From Marinospirillum celere (lineage in GTDB: Bacteria > Pseudomonadota > Gammaproteobacteria > Pseudomonadales > Halomonadaceae), in contig NZ_FOLH01000001.1 in assembly GCF_900112235.1 (NCBI RefSeq), positions 124,001 to 188,000 on the forward strand: a DNA stretch of 64,000 bases. The letters are read 5' to 3'. Positions 56,902 to 64,000 of the stretch are shown here, piece by piece. A model generated the notes under the pieces. That model did no database searches. It was not told the origin of the DNA and saw only the letters and a list, made by a program, of their open reading frames with translations. Within the stretch, counting starts at the first letter, position 1, and the number at the start of each line of letters is the position of its first letter. The translations under genes and the position numbers were made by a program.

Positions 56902-57572
56902 AGTTTTTTGTGACCGCAACCGATACTGATGCAGGTAAAACCCTGATTTCTTGTGGCTTGTTGAACTTGGCACGGCAAAAGGGCCTGTCCACTCTAGGTC
57001 TTAAACCTGTAGCTGCAGGTGCAGAAGATTTAGGTGAGGGGCTGCAGAATAGTGATGCTCTGGCCCTCCAGGCCGAAAGCAGCCTGGAACCCAGCTATGC
57101 TGAAGTGAATCCGCTGGTTTTTAAAGCGGCCATAGCGCCTCATCTGGCGGCAGCTGAGGAAGGGCGACGTCTAAACCTGGACCGCCTGGCGGGGTTGGTG
57201 CGCGGGCAGTTATTTAAAAAAGCGGATTTGACCCTGGTTGAAGGTGCGGGTGGCTGGCGCGTCCCTCTGCAGGGACGGCAGACGCTCGCAGAACTGCCCA
57301 AGCTATTGAACCTGCCCGTTATTCTTGTCGTTCGTATGCAATTGGGCTGCTTAAATCATGCACTCTTGACGGCAGAAGCCATACAGCGTGATGGTCTGCT
57401 GCTGGCTGGTTGGGTTGCCAATAACTCAGGCGAGCCCATGGATAGAGAAGAGGACAACTTTCAAACCTTACAGCAGCTATTGCCCGCTCCTTGCCTGGGA
57501 CGTGTACCTAGACTGGAAGAGGCTTCTGCCGAGGTCGCAAGTCAGTATCTGAATTTACCCGGATCGGCTTGA
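56898..57572 (+). CDS. bioD: Dethiobiotin synthetase
   Basis: The protein has 224 residues starting at GTG 56898 within the GTGA overlap with bioC. The P-loop is ATDTDAGKT (residues 7-15), with LKPVAAG and VEGAGGWRVP for substrate and metal binding. It carboxylates 7,8-diaminopelargonate in an ATP-dependent reaction. It is the last gene of the operon. bioA, needed for the preceding step, is not in the window. Confidence 0.95.
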   Translation: MKFFVTATDTDAGKTLISCGLLNLARQKGLSTLGLKPVAAGAEDLGEGLQNSDALALQAESSLEPSYAEVNPLVFKAAIAPHLAAAEEGRRLNLDRLAGLVRGQLFKKADLTLVEGAGGWRVPLQGRQTLAELPKLLNLPVILVVRMQLGCLNHALLTAEAIQRDGLLLAGWVANNSGEPMDREEDNFQTLQQLLPAPCLGRVPRLEEASAEVASQYLNLPGSA

Positions 57573-57596
57573 CTTAACTGAAGTTTTCTATAAAAT
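57569..57596 (+). promoter_or_regulatory. Promoter of the tRNA-Leu gene
   Basis: TTGACT (57569-57574) and TAAAAT (57591-57596) have a 16-bp spacing, and the tRNA begins 16 bp after the -10 element. Confidence 0.65.
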
Positions 57597-57612
57597 GCCC
57601 TGCATCTCATCA

Positions 57613-57697
<85 letters not shown>

Positions 57698-57724
57698 TCA
57701 GTATTCAAGCGCCTTTCAGAAATA

Positions 57725-58822
57725 TTAGCCCTCCCTCATTTTGATTACTTTATGACCAGTGTGATAGGAATGTGATACGGAATCGTCCGAGTCAATCCCA
57801 TCAAGCAGGCCAACCGCCTGTGCAACTCTTGCTGGCGCTAAGTGAGCATACCTTTCAGTCATCATGATTGTGCTGTGCCCCAGCAAATCACGGACCTCTG
57901 AAAGTGGTACTCCAGCTGTGACCAGCCAGGCTGCACAAGTATGCCTAAGATCATGGATTCTAAAATTGTGAATGCCAGCCCTTTTGCAGGCATTCTTGAA
58001 TCCAACCCTCAGACAGGTTACCTTTTGACCGTTCTTGCGTGTAAAAACCCAGGGCGATGCAGGGCAGTATTCAGCTCTAGCAGCCATTCGGTTTTTAAGC
58101 GCAGCCAAGGCACCATTGTTCAGGGGTATGGACCTTCTCTTTCCGGCTTTTGTGTGCTCCCCCTCAAGAATCACAAGACGGTTAGCGAAGTCCACCCTGT
58201 TCCATTCCAGACCCAGCAGCTCATTCATCCGGCAGCCGGTATTCAGTGCCAGTCGAATGAAGTCCTCCAGCAGCGATCCATCTCTACCCTGAAGCGCTGA
58301 TCGGCACAAGGCCTCTGCTTCTGCTTTGGTGATCCACCTTACCCTTCCCTGAGACTCTTTCAGCTTGCGACCTTTAACGGGGTTAGGCAGCTGCCATTCT
58401 TTTTCTCTGTTGCAGAAATTTATGGCAGCCGAAAGGCAGGATAGCTCTCTGTTGATAGTGGCATTGCTTACGCCATCTCTCCGCCGCGCCTCTTTGAAGC
58501 TGTTGATTTTGACAGCTGACAAGCCGTTCATCACTAAGCCACCAAAGTGCTGCCTGAGTTTTTTGGTTTGATGGATTAGTTCTTCCCAGCTTTTCAGCTC
58601 AGCCTTGGCATATTCCAGGTAAGGAACCATGACCTCTTCAAAAACAACATCTTCCTGCCTGCCCCATTCTTGCTTTTCCCACGCCTGCAGCCGCTGCTTT
58701 TGTTCTAGTGCCTTGGCTGCGTTGTAGTCGCTGGTGCCAGAAGAGCGTCTAATCTGCTTGCCGCTTGCAGAGTCGATACTGCTGATCCACCAGTAGGGTG
58801 ATCCTTTTCTCTTGTAGGGCAT
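57725..58822 (-). CDS. Phage-type tyrosine recombinase (integrase)
   Basis: The 365-residue protein has an arm-binding N terminus (MPYKRKGSPYWWISSID), a core-binding domain (about 70-165) and a catalytic domain with Arg in NTGCRMNELLGL, H-x-x-R in HDLRHTCAAWL, and the tail LLGHSTIMMTERYAH holding the Tyr nucleophile. It is placed directly against tRNA-Leu and transcribed toward it, as in many integrated islands. Length and motifs appear complete, so it may be active. Confidence 0.95.
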   Translation of the reverse strand: MPYKRKGSPYWWISSIDSASGKQIRRSSGTSDYNAAKALEQKQRLQAWEKQEWGRQEDVVFEEVMVPYLEYAKAELKSWEELIHQTKKLRQHFGGLVMNGLSAVKINSFKEARRRDGVSNATINRELSCLSAAINFCNREKEWQLPNPVKGRKLKESQGRVRWITKAEAEALCRSALQGRDGSLLEDFIRLALNTGCRMNELLGLEWNRVDFANRLVILEGEHTKAGKRRSIPLNNGALAALKNRMAARAEYCPASPWVFTRKNGQKVTCLRVGFKNACKRAGIHNFRIHDLRHTCAAWLVTAGVPLSEVRDLLGHSTIMMTERYAHLAPARVAQAVGLLDGIDSDDSVSHSYHTGHKVIKMREG

Positions 58823-59052
58823 TTTGTCCTCCTATTGTCGGGCAAAACGCCTCCTGCATTTGCCATGTTACTTTGAGCTTCTTCAGAAAGCATCTTTTCT
58901 AGGGCTGGCCTGTAGCAGCGTTTACGCTTGGTACCAGGCAAATAGCAAGTCGGGACCGCATCGGTTTTTATCATTGCGTAGGCTTTTGCAGTGCTACAGC
59001 CCATGAATTTTGCAAGCTCTTTGCCTGTCATCAGGATGGAGTTTTCTGGCAT
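58705..59052 (-). CDS. Excisionase-like HTH protein
   Basis: The 115-residue protein has an N-terminal winged-helix segment of the AlpA/Xis type (MTGKELAKFMGCSTAKAYAMIKTDAVPTCYLPG, residues about 8-42). The C-terminal half, from about residue 75, overlaps the integrase start by 118 nt in another frame and looks unstructured. It may be a read-through extension lost in related genes. It lies immediately upstream of the integrase, the usual place of excision/regulatory proteins. Confidence 0.65.
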   Translation of the reverse strand: MPENSILMTGKELAKFMGCSTAKAYAMIKTDAVPTCYLPGTKRKRCYRPALEKMLSEEAQSNMANAGGVLPDNRRTKCPTREKDHPTGGSAVSTLQAASRLDALLAPATTTQPRH

Positions 59053-59055
59053 TTT

Positions 59056-59577
59056 TCAGTCTCCCCTGTAGCAGGCCCCGCCTGGGCCAATCTGGTTTTC
59101 TTCTTTACGGTAGGCTTCTGCCATGGCATTGGTGATGCCCTGGGCTTTGAAGCTTTCTATGGTTTGGCTGACGCCAGGTACTGATTTCACGTAATCCAAT
59201 TCATGTTGAAGGTGATGGATTTGGTTTTTCAGGCCGGTGATGTAGTCGCGTAGCTGGTCGCTGGTTTCGTTGTCGCGTGTGATTGCATCGCCTTTGGCGT
59301 CGAGCAGGGTGGAGCCGTGGCAGTAGCCGCAGTCCAGCCCCTGGCCTTCCCGCGCTGATTTGCGCTTGGGGTCTTTGCCGGTGCCGCCGCAGTGGTGGCA
59401 CTCCAGGGCAGCCAGGGGCCGGTATTCGGCTTGCCACTTTTCGAGCGTCATCATGGCTGGCGCTTCGGCATCTTCGGCCTGGTAGCTGACCAGCTGAGCA
59501 TCCAGCCCATCGACCAACTGGCCTTGATCCAGCAATTCAAACTTGCCGCCGTTCTGGTTGTGGGTGTAAGTGGTCAT
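59056..59577 (-). CDS. Phage-island protein with zinc-ribbon, unknown
   Basis: The 173-residue protein has a CxxC pair in ECHHCGGTG and a second in DCGYCHG (about residues 60-90), like the DnaJ-type CxxCxGxG zinc motif. A helical/coiled C-terminal part (about 105-165) follows. It is 4 bp from the excisionase-like gene and overlaps the preceding gene by 4 bp, so it belongs to the int operon. Function is unknown. Confidence 0.7.
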   Translation of the reverse strand: MTTYTHNQNGGKFELLDQGQLVDGLDAQLVSYQAEDAEAPAMMTLEKWQAEYRPLAALECHHCGGTGKDPKRKSAREGQGLDCGYCHGSTLLDAKGDAITRDNETSDQLRDYITGLKNQIHHLQHELDYVKSVPGVSQTIESFKAQGITNAMAEAYRKEENQIGPGGACYRGD

Positions 59578-59957
59578 GGTGTTGCTTTGCCTTTTTTGAA
59601 TGCGGTCATGGGTGGTCGGAAGGATTGGGGCAGGCTGACGATTTCAACGAGATCCAGCAGGGCCATTTTTTCAACCTGCCTGCGCATGTGTTCGACCTGC
59701 AGGTTTATGCCATCGCCCAGGCCGATTGCTTTAGCCAGGGTGTAGGTGGTGGCTGGGGTGTCGGTTAGTGCGTTTAGCAGCTGGCGCTCCAGTGGCATTG
59801 ACCAGGGCATCAGTTTGGCGTGTGCGGGTAGCCAGACACCTTGCCAGCGAACCGGGCAGGCCATGATGATGGCGTCATCCAGATCCGGCAGGGGTACGTG
59901 GTCGTCAAAGGGTTCAGCCGTATTTTCAGGCGGATCAAACAGACAGGCTTGCTGCAT
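59574..59957 (-). CDS. Phage-island hypothetical protein
   Basis: The 127-residue protein is not recognised. The N-terminal half is acidic/proline-rich; the C-terminal half (about 65-115) is helical with a possible winged-helix look (ALTDTPATTYTLAKAIGLG). It overlaps the next gene by 4 bp. A terminator for the upstream antirepressor lies just ahead of its start. Confidence 0.65.
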   Translation of the reverse strand: MQQACLFDPPENTAEPFDDHVPLPDLDDAIIMACPVRWQGVWLPAHAKLMPWSMPLERQLLNALTDTPATTYTLAKAIGLGDGINLQVEHMRRQVEKMALLDLVEIVSLPQSFRPPMTAFKKGKATP

Positions 59958-59972
59958 GGGTTTCCTCCAGGC

Positions 59973-60001
59973 AATAAAAAACCCAGCACGGTGGCTGGGT
60001 T
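59973..60001 (-). terminator. Terminator downstream of the antirepressor gene
   Basis: An 8-bp stem AACCCAGC / GCTGGGTT (59980-59987, 59994-60001) with a 6-nt loop is followed on the minus strand by TTTTTTA. Confidence 0.85.
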
Positions 60002-60025
60002 GTGGTGATGGGTGGGTGGTTCTTG

Positions 60026-60724
60026 TCAGTAGATGCTGAACGCCAGGCTGGCGCTGTTGGCCAGGCCAGCGGTTCGGGTGATGTTGTTCAGTGCGTTGCG
60101 GGTGGTTTCCAGATGATGGCGCATGGCCATAAGCTCCATCCGGCAGGCTTTGATGTCATAACCCTGATGGTTAAGCTGGGTCAGCAGGTGGCTGATGGGT
60201 GTGTTGGCATCCGGCCCGTAGAGTAGGTCTGCGGTGATGTGGAAGCGGGCCTGCTTGAATGCCATCCGGTGGTTAAGCTGCGGGTTAAGTTGATACCAGC
60301 TTTCAGCGGGGTAGTTGAGGTCAGGCAGTTGCTGGCGCGGATTGGTGGCCTGACCGTGGAGCCAGTAGTCTGCCAGTACCCGATAGCATTCGCGTTTGTA
60401 TTCCAGAACCCGCTGCCGGACTTCAGGCTTTTTGATGCGTTTGTCATCGATGCCGAACAGCCAGCCGTTGAGGTAGTCGAGTGGCAGGCAGGTGAATTCG
60501 TAGGTTTTACCGTCTGAGGCAGTTGTGGTCATCATAACCACAACTGAATTCAAGACCGTATCACGCATGATTCTCTTTCGCTGACTACGCCAGTCAATTC
60601 CAATGTTTTCACATATAGGTTTCATGGCAACCATAGGCTGGCTGTCAGTTGTGAATAGCAAGGCAAGCTCTTGGTTTTGGAAAGGTACGGTAGCTATTTG
60701 AGAAACGGCTGTTACTGAACGCAT
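60026..60724 (-). CDS. ant: Phage antirepressor (P22 AR-type N-terminal domain)
   Basis: The 232-residue protein starts with VPFQNQELALLFTTDSQPMVAMKPICENIGIDWRSQ in pattern and ends its first domain with PLDYLNGWLFGID, the P22_AR_N antirepressor domain. Such proteins bind and inactivate prophage repressors. A strong AAAGGAG ribosome site precedes the ATG. A C4-type antisense RNA and its complementary target sites lie in the 130 bp upstream, so translation is probably blocked by the antisense RNA. Confidence 0.85.
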   Translation of the reverse strand: MRSVTAVSQIATVPFQNQELALLFTTDSQPMVAMKPICENIGIDWRSQRKRIMRDTVLNSVVVMMTTTASDGKTYEFTCLPLDYLNGWLFGIDDKRIKKPEVRQRVLEYKRECYRVLADYWLHGQATNPRQQLPDLNYPAESWYQLNPQLNHRMAFKQARFHITADLLYGPDANTPISHLLTQLNHQGYDIKACRMELMAMRHHLETTRNALNNITRTAGLANSASLAFSIY

Positions 60725-60770
60725 GATAAAACTCCTTTGCTGATTTGGAGTTCACCACCGTTGCGACCAA

Positions 60771-60860
60771 ACAAGAGGGTGGTGAACCGTGCGCGGGTTG
60801 GTCGACCGGGGCAAAGGGACCCGGCACACCCGAAGGTGTCCCACGCACGGCTCACCATAA
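60771..60860 (-). ncRNA. C4-type antisense RNA
   Basis: On the minus strand an outer 13-bp helix pairs GGTGAGCCGTGCG (60844-60856) with CGCACGGTTCACC (60781-60793), with one G-U pair. It encloses the hairpins ACACC-TTCG-GGTGT and CCGGG/CCCGG and the segment GGTCGACCAA. This is the layout of C4 RNA, the immunity RNA of phages P1 and P7. Two segments are complementary to the antirepressor leader: GTTCACCACC pairs exactly with 60750-60759, and CGACCAA with TTGGTCG in 60764-60770. It should silence antirepressor translation. Confidence 0.85.
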
Positions 60861-60867
60861 AGCGAGC

Positions 60868-60893
60868 ACAAAAAAACGCCTTTAAGGAGGCGT
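60868..60893 (-). terminator. Hairpin terminator upstream of the C4 RNA
   Basis: The 6-bp stem ACGCCT / AGGCGT (60876-60881, 60888-60893) is followed on the minus strand by seven T residues. It lies just upstream of the C4 RNA and could stop transcripts entering from the right, or act as an attenuator. Confidence 0.7.
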
Positions 60894-61067
60894 CGTGCGC
60901 CTTTGCTATTCCGGGCGACCAAACCCGACTGCTGATTTTGCAGCAGTGGGAGAAGCATAGGCTGGGGTGGGTGGGGGTGTCAATAGAACATAGTCGGGTT
61001 GCTGGTCTTGGTGATGGCTGATCTAATAAGCTGAAACCAATAATTCAACAGAAAGGGAATACCTATA

Positions 61068-62627
61068 ATGGGACGGTGTGAACATCAACCTACGTCCGGT
61101 GCTGACCAGTGTTGTGAAAGAGATGCTTTCTTAAACGGAAAGTGTGTTTTGCATTGCGAAAAAGATGAATTTTTTGATGCGCACAAGGGTTTTGAAAATC
61201 AGGTTAACAGATATATATATGATGATTTGCGTTCGCGTTCTGACTCGCTTTTAAAAAAATGGTCTGGTATTAGTGGTGTTCGTAAAAATATTTACAACTT
61301 TGAAGAAGCCATGATCAACTATATTTGCAGCGGAGATAGAGAAGGTAATATAGATAAAATTATCAAGGATCAGTGCATTATATTAAAAGGAATTTCTTTT
61401 CCCCGTTTCATTCAGGGTGTCGGTTTTGTTTCTACGCTAAGCAAGTTTCATGGTGTGGAGTTTGCAGACTGTAATTTTACTTGCGAAAAGCCTTTCTTGA
61501 AAAAAGCGCTTGTAGGCTTTCAGAAATGCGATTTTAAAAGTGGATTGAGCTTGACAGCCTATTGCAAATCGCTTTTTTTCCCAGCCTTTATAAATTGCTG
61601 TTTTTCTTCTGATGTTACCTCCGAAAATGAGAAAGAGGGTATTTCAATTGGTTTTTCTGGATGTGACTTCAAAGGTAACATGATGAGTTTCAAAGGCATT
61701 TCGTCTGACGAAGATGCCGTTATCATAAACTCTTACAATATTGGTAGATTTTATTTAAAAGGCGCATCATTTAAGGGAGGCTTTAAGGTTTCTGGGTCAA
61801 AATTTAATTACTTTTCAAAAAATGACGCGGTGTTTGAAAAGAATGTTTGTTTTGACAGATCTTCATTTTGTTTTTTAGAAATGCATCACGTGAATTTCAA
61901 TCAACTCTTTAGCTTTGAAAGAAATCTAGTATCAGATAAGGGAAAAAAATCAGTTTTTGGAAATGTGATGTTTAATTCTCATGCTATTTTTCGAGAAGCA
62001 ATATTTTCTGGTGGGCTTGACTTGGATCGCGCTAACTTCTCAGGCGAAGCCAACTTCTTGGGTGTTGATGTCGATGGTGGTGATATTGCCAACACAACAC
62101 GCGAAACCTACCGCTTGATCAAGCACTCCTTTGACAATATCGGTAATCATCTTGAGGCTAATAAGTTCTTTGCCAAGGAGATGGATAAGTACCGTGAAGA
62201 GCTAGATGAAGAGCGCACGCGATTCAGCGATGTTTTCAGGCATAGTCAGAATGGCACAACATTCGCTGGCCGCTGTGGAAGATGGGCTTCTGGCATGAAC
62301 AGTAAAATTCCTATTTACTGGCTCAATAAGATTTTTTCTGACTTCGGACAAAACTACCTGCTGAGTGTTGGTTGGCTACTACTTTTTATGGTGGCCTATT
62401 TCTATACCTTCGTTCTCCATCGTCACTTAGGTCTACTCCATAGCGAATCATCTTGCGATGTGTTTGGTAACTGGTACGACAAGGTGAACTGCCTCGCTTC
62501 TGGCATGATCCCTTTCAAAGACTTTCTTACCCAAGGCATGGAGTTACTGAGCTTACTTTTTTACCTAATTTTTGCGGTGCTGGTGTGGCAAACAGTGGTA
62601 GCGCTAAAACGACATACACGCAGATAA
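61068..62627 (+). CDS. Pentapeptide-repeat-like membrane protein, novel candidate
   Basis: The 519-residue protein is not assigned to a characterised family. Residues 1-32 hold a Cys/His cluster (CEHQ, QCCERD, KCVLHC) that may bind metal. Residues about 110-340 are degenerate pentapeptide-like repeats (F-H-G-V-E-F-A-D-C-N-F, F-x-x-C-D-F-K, A-N-F-S-G-E-A-N-F). A helical segment TTRETYRLIKHSFDNIG follows at about 343. Two C-terminal membrane helices are at about 426-446 and 490-512. Codon use is AT-richer than the neighbours, consistent with transfer. It is divergent from the antirepressor module and 10 bp upstream of a second membrane gene. Confidence 0.75.
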   Translation: MGRCEHQPTSGADQCCERDAFLNGKCVLHCEKDEFFDAHKGFENQVNRYIYDDLRSRSDSLLKKWSGISGVRKNIYNFEEAMINYICSGDREGNIDKIIKDQCIILKGISFPRFIQGVGFVSTLSKFHGVEFADCNFTCEKPFLKKALVGFQKCDFKSGLSLTAYCKSLFFPAFINCCFSSDVTSENEKEGISIGFSGCDFKGNMMSFKGISSDEDAVIINSYNIGRFYLKGASFKGGFKVSGSKFNYFSKNDAVFEKNVCFDRSSFCFLEMHHVNFNQLFSFERNLVSDKGKKSVFGNVMFNSHAIFREAIFSGGLDLDRANFSGEANFLGVDVDGGDIANTTRETYRLIKHSFDNIGNHLEANKFFAKEMDKYREELDEERTRFSDVFRHSQNGTTFAGRCGRWASGMNSKIPIYWLNKIFSDFGQNYLLSVGWLLLFMVAYFYTFVLHRHLGLLHSESSCDVFGNWYDKVNCLASGMIPFKDFLTQGMELLSLLFYLIFAVLVWQTVVALKRHTRR

Positions 62628-62637
62628 GGACGCGGTT

Positions 62638-62940
62638 ATGACTACTGAAGAAGGAAAGTTGGAGACGGTACAGAAGTCGAAGAGCTACTGGCCGTGGGTG
62701 ATAGTCGCTTGTCATGCGGTCTTTGCTATAAGTGTTATTTTGGTTCTGTCCTTCTGTGACCCTGAAGATAGAGCCATGGCTCAAGAATTGAATGAACTTA
62801 ATGCGAAAGTTAAGGCCCTGGTAGAGCAGGTTTCCTCTCAGAAAAAATTGGATCGATTGGCTACTGAAAACCGCAGCCTGCACGAGAAACTTTCTGAGCT
62901 ACAAAGCCAGCTTAACGCTTTGCTTCAAGAGCAGCAGTAG
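62638..62940 (+). CDS. Membrane/coiled-coil partner protein, unknown
   Basis: The 100-residue protein has one membrane helix (about 18-40) and then a heptad-like coiled coil to the end (about 45-98). It follows the pentapeptide-like gene by 10 bp and is probably co-transcribed and co-functional with it. No family was recognised. Phage spanins, tail proteins and small defence partners share this general shape, so shape alone does not decide. Confidence 0.7.
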   Translation: MTTEEGKLETVQKSKSYWPWVIVACHAVFAISVILVLSFCDPEDRAMAQELNELNAKVKALVEQVSSQKKLDRLATENRSLHEKLSELQSQLNALLQEQQ

Positions 62941-63062
62941 GCAGGGTATCTAGCCATTACAAGCACAGCCGGGTTCTTTATGGCATGTTAGCTGTTTGTT
63001 GATACAAGCATCACCACATGCCTTGAACATCCTTTGTAAGTTCACGGGTATCCTTACACTCT

Positions 63063-64000
63063 TCAGGGACAGTTGCCAGCCAATCGATACCCAGCCCGTT
63101 CACCTTCTTCTACTGATTCAAAGTAGGTTCTATTGTGCTCCGCAACCCGGTCATAACTTGGGCAGTCAGGGCGGTGCATGATCTGGCTATTCCTGTTACC
63201 TCTGATCATGCCGGTGGTGTCGCGCTCTTCACCCGGTGCAGGGGAGAGCTGAACGGCATCATTACTGCCACGTAACTGGGCAGCATGCGTCATCATAATG
63301 ACAGGGGTATGGTCAGATACGTGTCTTCTGGTTTCTTGAAAATCCCAGCCTAAGAAAGCTGGCGCATTGAAGATGCCCGCACCATTAACCGTAATTGGAA
63401 AGCTTTCATGGACCCAGATGTTGTCATACAGGTTTGCAAAATCTTGCCGCGTACCAGAAAGTGTGGTCGCGCCTTCTGTGATCAGGGGTTGCCATCCAAT
63501 TTCTTTCAAATCACTCCATGCCTGGTGCGTGGGTGGTAGATTGAAATCTCCTAGCAAAATAGTGGGGTCGCCTTCGTAGACTTCATCCAGGAGCTGTACA
63601 TAGTTGGACAATTCTTTAATTTCAGGTGTTCTATCACTTATGCTGCTGCCAAAAACAATATGAACTGTGGCAAGCACAAAAATATCGTTGGTCGTTAGGT
63701 CAACAAACCTGGCTGAATAGGGTTCGCGAGCAAACAGGTCATCAGGGTCTAAGTAGGTCATGGCCTGACCTGTTGATTCGTGAAGGTCTACCCGGCTGTC
63801 ACGCCAGTAAAAGGCATACTTTTCTGTGTAAGTGCTTCTGCCCAGTGGTTCAGAGTATATTTTTGACCAGGACTCTCCGGTTACATCTTCCAAAGCACTA
63901 TGAAGCCTGACAGCACCTTCTCTGTTCATCAGTTCTTGAACTGCTATCAGATCAAACTGGGCACCAATCTGACCCAGAGCTTCATAGTTTTTATTTGTAC
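63063..64000 (-). CDS. Endonuclease/exonuclease/phosphatase family protein (5' end outside window)
   Basis: The frame is open from the right edge; an internal ATG at 63929 is not the true start. The segment FDLIAVQEL just upstream of it holds the metal-binding Glu of DNase I-fold enzymes. ILLGDFNLPP and VSDHTPVIM hold the Asp/Asn and Asp/His motifs. The C terminus (about the last 40 residues) has MHRPDCPSYDRV and AGYRLAGNCP, an Ada-type metal-binding-like module found at the end of some secreted nucleases. At least 311 residues are present. Nuclease activity is likely. Confidence 0.82.
   Translation of the reverse strand, partial: TNKNYEALGQIGAQFDLIAVQELMNREGAVRLHSALEDVTGESWSKIYSEPLGRSTYTEKYAFYWRDSRVDLHESTGQAMTYLDPDDLFAREPYSARFVDLTTNDIFVLATVHIVFGSSISDRTPEIKELSNYVQLLDEVYEGDPTILLGDFNLPPTHQAWSDLKEIGWQPLITEGATTLSGTRQDFANLYDNIWVHESFPITVNGAGIFNAPAFLGWDFQETRRHVSDHTPVIMMTHAAQLRGSNDAVQLSPAPGEERDTTGMIRGNRNSQIMHRPDCPSYDRVAEHNRTYFESVEEGERAGYRLAGNCP

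Noticed and set aside
60752-60958. A 68-codon minus-strand reading frame resembling Icd/Ash-like phage proteins
   Set aside because: It coincides with the C4 antisense RNA fold. The protein-like similarity seen in many phages at this place is explained by conservation of the RNA, and there is no ribosome site.
57698-64000. Right attachment site (attR) of the island
   Set aside because: No second copy of the tRNA-Leu 3' sequence was found before the window ends, so no right boundary is claimed.

Overview
The window is chromosomal DNA of a Gram-negative gammaproteobacterium. rdgC, rmf, rlmKL, pdxB, htpX, alaA, slt, trmJ and a bioBFHCD operon are all in gammaproteobacterial form. Gene content and protein style suggest the Oceanospirillales (Marinospirillum-like), but that placement is inference from family resemblance. 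Genes are densely packed, GC is moderate, and no insertion sequence or CRISPR array was seen.

Layout. (1) 1-10560: housekeeping genes: partial rdgC, rmf, rlmKL with a glutaredoxin-like gene, a WGR protein, pdxB, htpX, alaA, a membrane diguanylate cyclase, and an RbgA/YlqF GTPase behind a membrane coiled-coil protein. (2) 10705-11121: a tRNA operon holding a tandemly duplicated Glu-Gly pair, with a strong promoter and a terminator. (3) 11229-23162: a signalling region with gene relics. It has a chimeric aer/Rpn remnant, a c-type-heme PAS-GGDEF-EAL protein, a broken BLUF photoreceptor gene, and an operon of a zinc-binding-domain chemoreceptor, two large hybrid kinases (one ending in three receivers plus GGDEF) and a receiver fragment. 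(4) 23443-23636: a candidate 6S RNA. (5) 23674-28584: a photolyase-associated cluster (DUF2256, FeS photolyase, ABC1 kinase, TIGR03643 protein) divergent from a DnaQ/GIY-YIG (Cho-like) nuclease. (6) 28581-36514: a four-gene phosphorelay operon. (7) 36761-44139: cold-shock gene, a frameshifted chemoreceptor, a thioredoxin-like protein, then DASH cryptochrome, DUF393 and SDR genes that belong functionally with region 5, followed by DUF1853, a small unknown gene and trmJ. (8) 44160-52324: slt, then a thiolase / TetR / acyl-CoA synthetase / SDR / acyl-CoA dehydrogenase catabolic locus with repeated palindromic operators. (9) 52331-57572: comF and bioBFHCD behind a BirA-type operator. (10) 57613-64000: tRNA-Leu(UAG) with an integrated phage-like island: integrase, excisionase-like gene, small phage genes, an antirepressor controlled by a C4-type antisense RNA, a two-gene membrane cassette of unknown function, and a partial DNase I-fold nuclease.

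How it fits together. The central 27 kb is a dense phosphorelay and cyclic-di-GMP hub with redox/heme, GAF, PAS and Cache inputs. It is interleaved with blue-light/UV functions: two photolyase/cryptochrome proteins, their conserved partner genes and a dead BLUF gene. Upstream regions of the photolyase-type transcription units share a sequence element, suggesting a common regulator encoded outside the window. The least explained material is the two-gene cassette at 61068-62940 and the modular kinase operons.
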